From: Lachnospiraceae bacterium
Lineage (GTDB): Bacteria > Bacteroidota > Bacteroidia > Bacteroidales > Muribaculaceae
DNA length: 64,000 nt
Direction: 5' to 3'
NCBI GenBank assembly: GCA_023663655.1
Contig: JAMPGZ010000002.1
Span: 62,001 to 126,000 of the forward strand
Made by a program: the position numbers and the translations under genes. Shown one piece after another: positions 1 to 9,311 of this stretch. Position 1 is the stretch's first letter; the number at the start of each line of letters is the position of its first letter. The notes under the pieces were generated by a model, which was given only the letters and a program-made list of their open reading frames with translations, was not told the origin of the DNA and searched no databases.

Positions 1-57
1 AAAGAGGATGCCATCATAGAGCGTGTGTGCATCCTTGTTGAGGAAGGTGCCCTATGA
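1..57 (+). CDS. Possible C-terminal tail of a gene entering from the left edge
   Basis: Frame 1 from the first base reads an 18-residue acidic/hydrophobic tail ending in a TGA at 55-57, with residues such as ERVCILVEEGAL. It would converge on the minus-strand gene ending at 78, leaving about 20 bases between the stops, a normal arrangement. There is too little sequence to name a family, and the open frame could be chance. Confidence 0.3.
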   Translation, partial: KEDAIIERVCILVEEGAL

Positions 58-77
58 TGTGGCAACAGTTCAATATA

Positions 78-599
78 TCAATACATCTGCAAGGCTCTGA
101 GTTTATCTATCATCTCGCCGCGTGACATTCTGCGGCAATCCTTAAGAGCGGTGGCGAAATCATGAGCCACACGCTGCACACCTGCATGATTAAATACTCT
201 GTAGAGATAGTTGTAATGACGGTTAAACATATTCTCTATTTCATCATTTTCAAGTTGGCAAGTATCTCTACCCTCCTCCTCTACAAGTTCAAGAAGCTGT
301 TTACGCGTGTCATTATCAAGACCGGAATTATTCAGCACATAGCTTCTGCACAACACATTGCCAAGCAGCATCCCCATCGACACCTCAAAATGCTTCAAAA
401 TATGATTCCACGAGACTTTAGCCGATAATCTTGGATTTCCATTGAAATAATATCCGGGAGAAAATTCAATGGATTCACCCGATTCTGAATCGAGGGAAAT
501 GGATGAGACAATCTCATCGGCATCAAAAATAGTCACACCGATCGCCATGCCTGTGATGCCGTAACATTTATCATTCTCGTCTATATATTGAAGCTTCAT
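78..599 (-). CDS. Hypothetical protein, 173 aa
   Basis: I do not recognise a family. The 173-residue protein has no signal peptide or membrane segment. It looks like a soluble, mixed alpha/beta N-terminal half (about residues 1-60) followed by an acidic helical region (about 85-125, rich in E/D) and a basic C-terminal helix. It lies downstream of porZ on the same strand. However, a separate TAnnTTTG promoter element just upstream (633-640) suggests it is transcribed on its own. Length and codon use look like a real gene, and the frame is open from a good ATG. Function is unknown. Confidence 0.75.
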   Translation of the reverse strand: MKLQYIDENDKCYGITGMAIGVTIFDADEIVSSISLDSESGESIEFSPGYYFNGNPRLSAKVSWNHILKHFEVSMGMLLGNVLCRSYVLNNSGLDNDTRKQLLELVEEEGRDTCQLENDEIENMFNRHYNYLYRVFNHAGVQRVAHDFATALKDCRRMSRGEMIDKLRALQMY

Positions 600-632
600 A
601 TTCTATGATGTTAAATACTATTTTTATAACGA

Positions 633-665
633 CAAATATAACTGTTTGGATTGGAATTTTTCCAA
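633..665 (-). promoter_or_regulatory. Promoter of the 173-aa gene
   Basis: The minus strand reads TATATTTG at 640-633, an exact match to the Bacteroidetes -7 consensus TAnnTTTG. TTGG at 665-662 lies 21 bases upstream in the -33 position. The predicted transcript would start about 25-30 bases before the ATG at 599. Confidence 0.55.
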
Positions 666-674
666 TTTTTATTT

Positions 675-3077
675 TCAATTAATCACCATTATCTTTGTCA
701 CAGCGCCATTGGAAGAACTTCCGTCAGACCCTCCGCTTGAAGCAAACACAAGATAAACACCTGTTTTTACACGTCGTCCTGACCCGTCACAGCAATCCCA
801 CACTGCTGTTCCACCCGTAGCTTTGCATTGATAAAACACATTTCCTGCTATATCGGCTATTTTAACAAGCGATCCATCCATCAGTCCTGTGATGGTTATA
901 GGCCCCGTATATTCAGGTTTCACCGGATTAGGATAAGCATATACATCAGAATAATCATCAGCTCCTGGCGACGCATCGGAAGCATATTCGAGCAGTCCGT
1001 AACGGGTACCCGCATACACTGAATTACCGTTAGGATCGCAAGCAAGAGCCGATACCTCATCAATGTCTATCCCTGTATTCTCCGATGTGAAATTGGAGAT
1101 GATTTCTTTTCCATCTTCACTCACAAGATACAATCCTGACGAAGATGTGCCCAACCATTTTCTATTGGCATTATCCACAGCAATTGCCGTGACGAGACGA
1201 TTGGATAACAAGTAATCGGCGTATTGTGTACCGTCATTTCTCGGCACCTTCACCCTCTCAACAGTTCCATTTCCGCCAAGCATCGACGATGGGTTATGAA
1301 TCACTATAACCCCATCGGTAGTGCCTATCCACAATGCTCCGTTCTTATCTTCGGCGACACTGAATATGGCAAGCGGTCCAAATGATTTTCCATCCTGATC
1401 TATGAAACCGTTATATACATGATAAGTATCATCTGATGTAGAGTCAATCGTTCCGTTAGTGTTATATATCAAAAATTTATAAGGAGAATCACTTGAGGTG
1501 ACAATCACAAGATTCTTGTTCTTGGAATGCTTGAGAGCCATGATGCGTGAATCACGGGTAAAGAACACCCCCACATCACTTGCTTTGATATTTATCCAGT
1601 CACTTTTTGACACCTCCGATTGTTTTCTTTTCGATGCCGGAAGCACACCTATGAATATATTTTCCTTAAAATCATACCCATACACCCAAAGATTATTGGA
1701 TGTGTCAAAATCGATGGATACGGCAGTGCAGTTATAGGTTTGGTTAAGAGGCATATTACGCCAATCATATTTTGCCACCTGCTTGCCGTCACGGAACTTA
1801 TATATACCCTCAAACCACGTGCCCACATACAGTGTGCCCGGCTCCTCCGGATCTTCCACTATTGAAAAGCCCGGATAAAGATTGCCTGACTCGGAATTTG
1901 TAAGCTCAACATCCTTCACATCAGGAGTGACGTCGGTAACAAAACCATCTTTAAGAACATTGATCGACATCAGGTCACGGCTCACCGAAATGTAAGCGCC
2001 ATAACTCTCCGACCGGTTCATTAAATAAATATTATCCGAAGAACTGCCAGGAACTATGTTCCACACCCCTTTATTTGAATATGTGCCCATCGGCTTGATT
2101 TCAATCTGATCCACTTTATCTGATTTACCGTCATAATGCCCCAGCCCATCAGGATTGATGAACCACAAGCTGCCGTCATCCTCGATTGAATTATAACTCA
2201 GATTATTATCATATCCCACTTTCTTTATTGCTTCAGGCAATTTATGAGGATAATTATTACCCTCACTATCAATTACTACATAATTATCTCTATTCCCTAT
2301 GATCCACTTATCACCCATCCTGTTAATGGTAGGATTAAAATAGAGATACACGTAATTTTTCACAAGTGTATTGGATGTGTAGTCGGCTGTGATTATACCC
2401 TCAGTTTCTGTATCGCTCGTATATAGAAACTTATTATCGGATATGGCAGCCATATCTTTCAATTTTCCCACATTTCCCAAGGAAGTGAACAAGTCAATTG
2501 AATTATGACGACCGTCAAGAGGAGAGTAACGTAGTTCATCATCTATATTTATAACCACCTTGTCTCCGGCTATAGATATTGCCGACACATTTTTATTAAA
2601 TATGCCCGATTCCTCAACTGTATGATTGGATGTATTAAACTTGACTATGCCGAAACCTGTTGCCACGTATGCGTCATCGCCATTGAAAGCTACACCATTC
2701 AGTGTTTTGTCAGTCACATAAGAAGCTGCGGCGATATCTCCCATATTCACCACATTGCCGTCATCATAAAGCAGGTCAATGTTACCCGATTGATAGAACA
2801 GCATCACATAATCACGGTCATAATTACGGAACATATCGGTGACATTTATATCACTCAAGCCGTTTCCCCTGTTATAACCTATGGTTTCCCCACTCTCTTT
2901 ATCGTAAACAAACACATAACCACCCGAAAGGTAATAAACCATATTTTTAGTGTCTATAACCTTCTCAAGATGGTTTGTGCTGTAATTGCTGTACACTTTC
3001 CATGATCCTATGCTCTGTCCGAAAGCACAGGTCATGATAAACATCGACACAAATGCCGACAATAGTTTTTTTATCAT
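675..3077 (-). CDS. porZ: PorZ-like type IX secretion system beta-propeller protein
   Basis: This is likely PorZ, a surface component of the type IX secretion (T9SS) attachment complex that works with the PorU sortase. The 800-aa protein begins with a Sec signal peptide (about residues 1-20, ending CAFG-QS). A seven-bladed-propeller-like region follows, with the PorZ-type N-terminal pattern of a Trp/Tyr-rich start, a 'GLSD' turn near residue 75 and a 'GNIDLLYDDG' strand near 103. More two-component-regulator-type propeller repeats extend to about residue 710. The last 85 residues (YPNPV..., ending in a short strand) resemble a T9SS C-terminal sorting domain, which known PorZ proteins also carry. 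It is the last gene of the nadA-leuS-rdgB-porZ run, 22 bases after rdgB. A generic propeller surface protein is the alternative. Confidence 0.75.
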   Translation of the reverse strand: MIKKLLSAFVSMFIMTCAFGQSIGSWKVYSNYSTNHLEKVIDTKNMVYYLSGGYVFVYDKESGETIGYNRGNGLSDINVTDMFRNYDRDYVMLFYQSGNIDLLYDDGNVVNMGDIAAASYVTDKTLNGVAFNGDDAYVATGFGIVKFNTSNHTVEESGIFNKNVSAISIAGDKVVINIDDELRYSPLDGRHNSIDLFTSLGNVGKLKDMAAISDNKFLYTSDTETEGIITADYTSNTLVKNYVYLYFNPTINRMGDKWIIGNRDNYVVIDSEGNNYPHKLPEAIKKVGYDNNLSYNSIEDDGSLWFINPDGLGHYDGKSDKVDQIEIKPMGTYSNKGVWNIVPGSSSDNIYLMNRSESYGAYISVSRDLMSINVLKDGFVTDVTPDVKDVELTNSESGNLYPGFSIVEDPEEPGTLYVGTWFEGIYKFRDGKQVAKYDWRNMPLNQTYNCTAVSIDFDTSNNLWVYGYDFKENIFIGVLPASKRKQSEVSKSDWINIKASDVGVFFTRDSRIMALKHSKNKNLVIVTSSDSPYKFLIYNTNGTIDSTSDDTYHVYNGFIDQDGKSFGPLAIFSVAEDKNGALWIGTTDGVIVIHNPSSMLGGNGTVERVKVPRNDGTQYADYLLSNRLVTAIAVDNANRKWLGTSSSGLYLVSEDGKEIISNFTSENTGIDIDEVSALACDPNGNSVYAGTRYGLLEYASDASPGADDYSDVYAYPNPVKPEYTGPITITGLMDGSLVKIADIAGNVFYQCKATGGTAVWDCCDGSGRRVKTGVYLVFASSGGSDGSSSNGAVTKIMVIN

Positions 3078-3099
3078 AGCAAGACCTTAAATCTTAAAT

Positions 3100-3687
3100 T
3101 CAATCCTTGTTATGAAAATATTCGCAAAGCCGTGCTGTGGCACGACCTCTATGGCTTATACCATTCTTTTCTTCTGAAGTCAATTCTGCAAATGTGCGGT
3201 CAAATCCTTCGGGAACAAATATGGGATCATATCCAAAACCATTTGTTCCACGGCGTTCTTCTGTAATAATGCCGTTGACAATACCCTCAAATTTTTTCAT
3301 CGAGTCTCCTTCTATGAGGCATATCACAGTTCTGAAACGGGCTTTTCTATTATCCTTGCCCTCCATATTATGAAGAAGCAGTTTCATATTTGCCTCCGAA
3401 TCATGACCGGGACCGGCATAACGTGCCGAATAGACTCCGGGAGCCCCGTCAAGAGCATCGACTTCAAGACCAGTGTCATCAGCAAAACAGTCATAGCCAT
3501 ATTTTTCTTTGACAAAACGAGCCTTGATCTCGGCGTTGCCGTCAAGAGTGTCAGAAGTTTCCGGAATATCTTCATCACAACCAATGTCATGAAGCCCTGC
3601 CACACAATACTCCTCACCTAAAATGGCACGTACCTCATCAAGTTTATGAGCATTGTTGGTGGCAAAGACAATCTTCTTCATTTTCAT
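3100..3687 (-). CDS. rdgB: XTP/dITP pyrophosphatase (RdgB/HAM1 family)
   Basis: Hydrolyses non-canonical purine triphosphates (XTP, dITP/ITP) to monophosphates, keeping deaminated purines out of nucleic acids; cytosolic. The 195-aa length is typical. Family motifs are all present: FATNN near residue 8, [12 protein letters not shown] near 67 with the catalytic Asp, the SARYAG segment, GFGYDP near 150, and SHRGRA near the C-terminus. Translation may begin at the first ATG (3687) or at the third codon, also ATG (3681), which gives the usual [10 protein letters not shown] start. It sits 48 bases after leuS and 22 bases before porZ on the same strand, consistent with one operon. Confidence 0.95.
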   Translation of the reverse strand: MKMKKIVFATNNAHKLDEVRAILGEEYCVAGLHDIGCDEDIPETSDTLDGNAEIKARFVKEKYGYDCFADDTGLEVDALDGAPGVYSARYAGPGHDSEANMKLLLHNMEGKDNRKARFRTVICLIEGDSMKKFEGIVNGIITEERRGTNGFGYDPIFVPEGFDRTFAELTSEEKNGISHRGRATARLCEYFHNKD

Positions 3688-3735
3688 GACATTTATATGA
3701 ATTCTAACGTATTATTAGGGTCTTTATTGTGTGGA

Positions 3736-6507
3736 TTATCCCACTACTATGTTTACAATTTTACCGGGCACTACTATGATTTTTCTCACAGTTTTTCCTT
3801 CGAGCCACTTAGCGGAACCTTCATTTTCAAGAGCTGTTTTCTCAATATCCTCACGTGACATATCTACCGGAACCTCGATATTGAAACGTGCCTTACCGTT
3901 AAATGAAACAGCCATTGTCACTGTTGATTCCTTAAGATACTCTTCGTTGAACGCAGGCCATGAAGCATCAAATATGGTGGAATCATTGCCAAGAGAGTGC
4001 CACAATTCCTCGGTGATATGGGGAGCAAACGGGGCAAGAAGCACTATGAGCTGTGAAAGAATTTCACGGTTGTGGCACTTCAACGTCGTAAGCTCATTAA
4101 CACATATCATGAATGCCGCTATCGAGGTGTTGAATGAGAAGTTTTCAATATCCCAAGTAACCTTCTTGATCAGCTTATGAAGCGATTTAAGCTCATCCTT
4201 GCTCGGTTCTCCGTCAGTGACGAGGAATTCGTTACCTTTATAGAAAAGTCCCCACAATCTCTTTAAAAAGCGGTTCACGCCGTCAATACCATTGGTGTCC
4301 CAAGGCTTGCTCTGCTCAAGCGGACCGAGGAACATTTCATATAGACGAAGTGTGTCGGCGCCGTAACGCTCAACAATATCATCGGGATTTACCACATTGA
4401 ACATTGATTTCGACATCTTCTCAACCGCATATCCGCATTCATATTTTCCATTGTCGAGAATGAACTCGGCATCATTGAACTCAGGACGCCATGCACGGAA
4501 CTTATCAAGGTCAAGTATATCGTTGCTCACTATGTTCACGTCTACGTGAATGGGAGTCACATCATACTCACCCTTCAATCCGTATGACACAAAGGTATTG
4601 GTGTCCTTTATGCGATACACAAAGTTGGAACGTCCCTGAATCATACCCTGATTGATAAGCTTCTTGAAAGGCTCATCCTTCACCACAAGTCCGAGGTCAT
4701 AAAGGAATTTATTCCAGAAACGGCTATAGATCAAGTGTCCGGTAGCATGCTCTGTACCACCTATGTAAAGATCCACATCCTGCCAGTACTCATTGGCATC
4801 CTTCGACACAAGAGCATCATTGTTACGCGGATCCATATAACGGAGATAATAAGCCGATGAACCGGCAAATCCGGGCATTGTGTTGAGCTCAAGCTGATAA
4901 CCGTCTTCTGTAGCCCAATTCTTGGCTCTGCCCAGCGGCGGCTCGCCTGTCTCGGTAGGAAGATACTTGTCAACTTCAGGAAGAAGCAACGGTAGCTTGT
5001 CTTCACTCAGCAAGTGAGGTATGCCATCCTTGTAATACACAGGGAAAGGCTCTCCCCAATAGCGCTGACGGCTGAAGATGGCGTCACGCAGACGATAATT
5101 GACCTTTACCTTGCCTATGCCCTTCTCTTCAATGAATTTCTTTGTTGCGGCGATTGCCTCCTTCACCTCCATGCCGTTGAGATTAAGATCGGCGCTTTGC
5201 GAATTGATCATCTTGCCCGACTTGGCGTCAAAACTCTCCTCGCTCACGTCACATCCTTCAATAAGCGGAATGATGGGAAGATTGAAATGCTTGGCAAAAG
5301 CATAGTCGCGGCTGTCATGAGCCGGAACAGCCATGATAGCTCCGGTACCGTATCCGGCAAGCACATAGTCGCTCACCCACACAGGTATATTTTTTCCGGT
5401 AAGAGGATTGACAGCGTATGCTCCTGTGAACACACCTGACACGCTCTTCTCTATCATGCGCTCACGCTCGGTCTTATGCTTAACCTCGTCAAGATATGCA
5501 TTGACAGCATCACGCTGCTCGGGAGTGGTGATCATGTCCACATAGATGCTTTCAGGAGCAAGCACCATGAAAGTCACACCGAACACCGTATCGGCACGTG
5601 TGGTGAAGATTTCAAGCTCTACATCGCTTCCTGCTATAGGGAAACGCATCTCTGCTCCCTCCGAACGTCCTATCCAGTTACGCTGTGTCTCTTTCAACGA
5701 ATCGGTCCAGTCTATTCTTTCAAGACCGTCAAGAAGACGCTGGGCGTAAGCCGACACTCGAAGACACCACTGATACATCAATTTTTGTTCCACAGGATAT
5801 CCACCACGTATCGATACACCTTCGCTCACCTCATCATTGGCAAGCACAGTGCCGAGCTTGGGACACCAGTTCACCATAGTGTTTCCAAGATAAGCTATGC
5901 GGTAGTTCATGAGAGTGTCGCTCTTTTCCTTATCGGAGTATGAGTTCCACTGCTCGGCTGTGAATTCAAGTTCCTTTCCACAGGCGGCATTTATTCCTTG
6001 GCTACCCTCCTTTTCAAAATGAGATATAAGCTCGCTTATAGGACAAGCCTTTTGGAGTTTGGTGTTGTAATAGCTGTTGAACATCTGCATGAACGCCCAC
6101 TGGGTCCACTTGTAATATTCAGGTTCGCAAGTCTTCAACTCACGGTCCCAATCATAGCAGAAACCTATTTTATCAAGCTGGCTGCGATAACGCGCCACAT
6201 TCTCCATTGTGGTTTTCTCGGGATGCTGACCGGTCTGTATCGCATACTGCTCGGCGGGAAGTCCGTAAGCGTCATATCCCATGGGATGAAGCACGTTGAA
6301 TCCGTTTAAGCGTTTGAAACGTGAAAAAATGTCGCTCGCTATATAGCCGAGGGGATGTCCCACGTGAAGCCCCGCTCCCGAAGGATAAGGAAACATGTCA
6401 AGCACATAATACTTCGGACGTGTCTTGTCGATCTCCGCCTTGTATATCTTATTCTCTTTCCAATATTGCTGCCAACGAGATTCTATCTCTCTGTGATTAT
6501 ATTCCAT
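3736..6507 (-). CDS. leuS: Leucine--tRNA ligase
   Basis: Charges tRNA-Leu with leucine; class I aminoacyl-tRNA synthetase, cytosolic. The HIGH-type motif is HVGH at residues 48-51, and the KMSKS loop starts at about residue 697. The intervening editing (CP1) domain includes the threonine-rich TTRADT stretch near residue 305. The C-terminal anticodon-binding domain follows KMSKS. The 923-aa length is slightly longer than many bacterial LeuRS proteins, as is common in Bacteroidetes. The start ATG at 6507 lies 16 bases after the nadA stop, so it is probably cotranscribed with nadA and rdgB. No frame problems seen. Confidence 0.97.
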   Translation of the reverse strand: MEYNHREIESRWQQYWKENKIYKAEIDKTRPKYYVLDMFPYPSGAGLHVGHPLGYIASDIFSRFKRLNGFNVLHPMGYDAYGLPAEQYAIQTGQHPEKTTMENVARYRSQLDKIGFCYDWDRELKTCEPEYYKWTQWAFMQMFNSYYNTKLQKACPISELISHFEKEGSQGINAACGKELEFTAEQWNSYSDKEKSDTLMNYRIAYLGNTMVNWCPKLGTVLANDEVSEGVSIRGGYPVEQKLMYQWCLRVSAYAQRLLDGLERIDWTDSLKETQRNWIGRSEGAEMRFPIAGSDVELEIFTTRADTVFGVTFMVLAPESIYVDMITTPEQRDAVNAYLDEVKHKTERERMIEKSVSGVFTGAYAVNPLTGKNIPVWVSDYVLAGYGTGAIMAVPAHDSRDYAFAKHFNLPIIPLIEGCDVSEESFDAKSGKMINSQSADLNLNGMEVKEAIAATKKFIEEKGIGKVKVNYRLRDAIFSRQRYWGEPFPVYYKDGIPHLLSEDKLPLLLPEVDKYLPTETGEPPLGRAKNWATEDGYQLELNTMPGFAGSSAYYLRYMDPRNNDALVSKDANEYWQDVDLYIGGTEHATGHLIYSRFWNKFLYDLGLVVKDEPFKKLINQGMIQGRSNFVYRIKDTNTFVSYGLKGEYDVTPIHVDVNIVSNDILDLDKFRAWRPEFNDAEFILDNGKYECGYAVEKMSKSMFNVVNPDDIVERYGADTLRLYEMFLGPLEQSKPWDTNGIDGVNRFLKRLWGLFYKGNEFLVTDGEPSKDELKSLHKLIKKVTWDIENFSFNTSIAAFMICVNELTTLKCHNREILSQLIVLLAPFAPHITEELWHSLGNDSTIFDASWPAFNEEYLKESTVTMAVSFNGKARFNIEVPVDMSREDIEKTALENEGSAKWLEGKTVRKIIVVPGKIVNIVVG

Positions 6508-6523
6508 GATTTATTCTTATTTT

Positions 6524-7450
6524 TTACTTTATTTTAGCGCTTATTTCAAGCATTCTTTCAATCGGGCGGCGTGCCTTTTCGGCTATATCCGCGTCAACCT
6601 GTATCTCAGGAGCTTCGTTTTTAAGACAGTCGAGCAGTTTCTGCATGGTGTTCATCTTCATATACACACAATCATTGCAAGCACAGGTCGAGTCATTAGG
6701 CGGTGCCGGAATGAACACTTTTTCCGGACACTTCTTCTGCATTTCATGAAGGATGCCGCTCTCTGTAGCAACTATGAATTCCTTGCTGTCGCTCTCTATG
6801 GCATATTTAAGCAACGCGGCAGTCGATCCCACCTCATCGGCTATCAATTGCAGAGGACGCTTGCACTCGGGATGCACGAGTACCTTGGCTTCCGGATGCT
6901 GCTTCTTCAATTCCATGATTTTCTCGATGGAGAACTGCTCATGCACATGACAGGCGCCGTTCCATAGTTTCATATTTCGACCGGTCACCGAGTTGATGTA
7001 GTTTCCGAGATTTCGGTCGGGTCCGAAGATGATGGGAGTCTCTTCAGGAAAACTCTCCACAATCTGACGGGCATTGCTCGATGTCACGAGAACATCAGTC
7101 AACGCTTTCACCTCAGCCGATGTATTGACATAGCTTATCACGGTGTGTCCCGGATTCTCCTCAATGAACTTCCTGAATTCATCGGCATTGCAACTGTCGG
7201 CAAGCGAACATCCGGCTTCAATGTCAGGAATGAGCACCTTCTTGCCGGGACAAAGAATCTTGGCGGTCTCTCCCATGAAATTCACACCACACATCACGAT
7301 CACCGGCTCTTCAAGTTTTGATGCTATCTGAGCGAGCGCGAGACTGTCACCTATATAATCAGCCACATCCTGAATCTCCCCTATCTGATAATAGTGAGCC
7401 AGAATCACGGCGTTCTTTTCTTTCTTAAGCTTCAATATCTCTTCCTTCAT
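6524..7450 (-). CDS. nadA: Quinolinate synthase (4Fe-4S)
   Basis: Condenses iminoaspartate (made by NadB) with dihydroxyacetone phosphate to give quinolinate for NAD synthesis; cytosolic iron-sulfur enzyme. I place the start at the ATG at 7450 (MKEEILKL..., 308 aa). The frame remains open 26 codons further upstream, but that extension runs across the TAnnTTTG promoter element at 7475-7482 and lacks family similarity. The three expected cluster-ligand cysteines appear in AGCSLAD, GACHVHE and the C-terminal CACNDC segments. It heads the nadA-leuS-rdgB-porZ operon. nadB and nadC are not in the window. Confidence 0.95.
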   Translation of the reverse strand: MKEEILKLKKEKNAVILAHYYQIGEIQDVADYIGDSLALAQIASKLEEPVIVMCGVNFMGETAKILCPGKKVLIPDIEAGCSLADSCNADEFRKFIEENPGHTVISYVNTSAEVKALTDVLVTSSNARQIVESFPEETPIIFGPDRNLGNYINSVTGRNMKLWNGACHVHEQFSIEKIMELKKQHPEAKVLVHPECKRPLQLIADEVGSTAALLKYAIESDSKEFIVATESGILHEMQKKCPEKVFIPAPPNDSTCACNDCVYMKMNTMQKLLDCLKNEAPEIQVDADIAEKARRPIERMLEISAKIK

Positions 7451-7474
7451 AAAGCCATATATTATATATGTGTG

Positions 7475-7508
7475 CAAAGTTACTAAATTTTCCCTATATA
7501 ATTTCCAA
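7475..7508 (-). promoter_or_regulatory. Promoter of nadA-leuS-rdgB-porZ operon
   Basis: Minus-strand TAACTTTG at 7482-7475 matches TAnnTTTG exactly. A TTGG at 7508-7505 is 22 bases upstream, near the -33 position. This placement decides the nadA start at 7450 rather than at the upstream in-frame codon. Confidence 0.6.
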
Positions 7509-7988
7509 CGCACTGCACCGACTTTCAACGACTTTCTTTTTTATTGTTTTATTTTTTAGAAGAAAAATTTTTTAAAGAAAAAATCTATAGTGGTAGTTAT
7601 TGTTGTTGATAGCGAAAATAAGTTTTTCACTTTTCTCTTGCGTATTTACTTATGAAAGTGCCGTAAACACTTAATCTACATTGGCTATATGATGATGAAG
7701 AAGCGTAATTTATTGTAGCAAAGTATGCTTGATTGGAATTTTATGATGCTTTTTCATAGTTATCAAGGCTGCGTTTATAACTCGATTGTTAATAGTTTTT
7801 CACCTGTCAACACTCTTGATAACTGCTGAAAAGTGTGTGGAAAACAGTTTGAAATAAAGGTTCTCACTAATTTGCATACTACCGCACAACCTGTGCTTAT
7901 ATAAACAACCGATAATTCCAAAAAGTTTTATCAAATATTATTTTTTAGTTTTCAACCTTTATAAACACTCTTTTCAACATTTATTGAC

Positions 7989-7996
7989 TAACTTTG
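7989..7996 (+). promoter_or_regulatory. -7 element for the epimerase-like gene
   Basis: TAACTTTG matches TAnnTTTG and lies 33 bases before the ATG at 8029. No good TTTG-like -33 box is visible at the usual 19-21 base distance. Confidence 0.45.
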
Positions 7997-8028
7997 GATA
8001 TCGATACTGACTATTATAGACTGCATAT

Positions 8029-9039
8029 ATGAAGAGAGTCCTTATTATAGGCGCCGGTGGGTTTATTGGCGGATTTATTGCCCGTGAAAGTCTTGAACGG
8101 GGGTATGAAACGTGGGTTGCTGTCAGGGAATCCACTTCCAGAAGATATCTGGACGACGAGAGATTGAAGTTTGTAGTGCTCGATTATGATGATGTTGACA
8201 ATTTAGTTGATAAGTTTGAAAAAGCTCTGCCTGAAGGGGAGAAGTGGGACTACATAGTATATAATCTCGGTGCAACTAAGGTCACTGATTATCGCGACTT
8301 TAACCGCATAAACTATGAATATCTGAAAAATGTGACCGAGGCGTTGAGAAGTGTTGATAAACTTCCTGAGAGGTTTCTTTACATGAGTAGTCTCAGCGCT
8401 TTGGGACCGGGTGATGAGAAGAATTACACTCCATATACATCGGCTGACATACCTTCTCCCAACACTCGCTACGGTGTGTCTAAGATTAAAGCCGAGACAT
8501 TGCTTGAAATGTCGCCCGACATTCCGTGGATCATATTCCGCCCTACCGGAGTTTATGGCCCTCATGAGCAGGATTACCTCATGATGATAAAGTGTATTGA
8601 CAGCCATTGGGATTTCGGCGTGGGGTTCCGCAAGCAGTTATTGACATTTATTTACGTGGAGGATCTTGTAAAGGCTATATTTGATGCTTTGGAAAAGGCT
8701 CCGTTGAAGAAAAAATATATCATAAGCGAGGATAAGGCATACACTCAGAAACAGTTCCGGAGCATCGTGGCAAAGGAACTTGGTAAAAACTTTGTCATTC
8801 CAGTAAGGTTGCCATTGTGGATAGTGAAGATAGCTTCGTTTGTTGCCGAGAAATATGGTGTGGCTAAACTTAAACCGTCAACTCTCAACACCGATAAATA
8901 TAAGATAATGAAGCAACGCAACTGGAATGCCGATGTGAGCGATGCGAAACGTGATTTCGGGTTTGCTCCGCAATACTCGCTTGAGCGTGGCATCGAGGAG
9001 ACTGTGAAAGCTTATAAACAATCAATCGACAAGAAATGA
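8029..9039 (+). CDS. NAD-dependent epimerase/dehydratase family protein
   Basis: Extended short-chain dehydrogenase/reductase fold, probably acting on a nucleotide sugar or similar substrate in the cytosol. The Rossmann glycine motif GAGGFIGG is at residues 8-15, and the catalytic Tyr148-x3-Lys152 pair sits in YGVSK, preceded by an SSLSALG segment. The 336-aa length is normal. The exact substrate cannot be read from sequence; relatives include UDP-sugar epimerases and dihydroflavonol-reductase-like enzymes. The stop overlaps the next gene's start by four bases (ATGA), so the pair is translationally coupled. It faces away from nadA across the 578-base gap. Confidence 0.85.
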   Translation: MKRVLIIGAGGFIGGFIARESLERGYETWVAVRESTSRRYLDDERLKFVVLDYDDVDNLVDKFEKALPEGEKWDYIVYNLGATKVTDYRDFNRINYEYLKNVTEALRSVDKLPERFLYMSSLSALGPGDEKNYTPYTSADIPSPNTRYGVSKIKAETLLEMSPDIPWIIFRPTGVYGPHEQDYLMMIKCIDSHWDFGVGFRKQLLTFIYVEDLVKAIFDALEKAPLKKKYIISEDKAYTQKQFRSIVAKELGKNFVIPVRLPLWIVKIASFVAEKYGVAKLKPSTLNTDKYKIMKQRNWNADVSDAKRDFGFAPQYSLERGIEETVKAYKQSIDKK

Positions 9040-9311
9040 ACAGCAACAATTATCAACGTCCTCCGTGGTGGTTTATCATCATAATCATAGTCATGCTGCT
9101 GCCGTTGTTTTCATGGGTGGGTGTTATAACCCGGGTGCTTGAAAATTATGGTAAGAATGATTCTATTTCGATTATTTTCTTCATTCTCCCCATATATGCG
9201 GTGTTGAGTTGCTATTACGCCTATAAAAGCTACGAAGCACGCAAAGAGCTTAGTTGGATACTCCTGTGCGTGCTTCTGTTGAGCTATGCGGGATGTTATT
9301 TTCTACTCTGA
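9036..9311 (+). CDS. Small membrane protein, 91 aa
   Basis: Not recognised as a named family. It has three hydrophobic segments (about residues 12-34, 43-62 and 72-91) with a short loop YKSYEARKE between the last two, so it is probably an inner-membrane protein. It overlaps the epimerase-like gene by four bases, suggesting coupled translation and perhaps a shared role at the membrane. Its end overlaps the convergent GH28 gene end (9303) by nine bases. Confidence 0.7.
   Translation: MNSNNYQRPPWWFIIIIIVMLLPLFSWVGVITRVLENYGKNDSISIIFFILPIYAVLSCYYAYKSYEARKELSWILLCVLLLSYAGCYFLL

Larger units (their letters stand above)
7451..8028. other. Gene-free AT-rich region with DnaA-box-like repeats; candidate replication origin
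   Basis: No credible ORF lies in this 578-base stretch between the divergent nadA and epimerase genes. Seen directly: an A/T-only-like tract at about 7531-7588; AGTTTTTCAC twice as a direct repeat (7621-7630 and 7794-7803); AGTTATCAAG at 7758-7767 with its exact inverted copy at 7815-7824; TGTGGAAAA at 7836-7844, one mismatch from the reverse DnaA box TGTGGATAA; and TTTTCAACnTTTAT twice, 22 bases apart (7949-7962, 7971-7984). The combination of an AT-rich tract, clustered DnaA-box-like words and divergent flanking genes resembles an oriC. That is inference. A regulatory region for the downstream epimerase gene is the alternative. Confidence 0.4.

Noticed and set aside
6356-6371. Second parS-like word (CCCACGTGAAGCC) in leuS
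   Set aside because: Three mismatches to the pattern, and the bases encode the conserved HVGH motif, so chance is enough.
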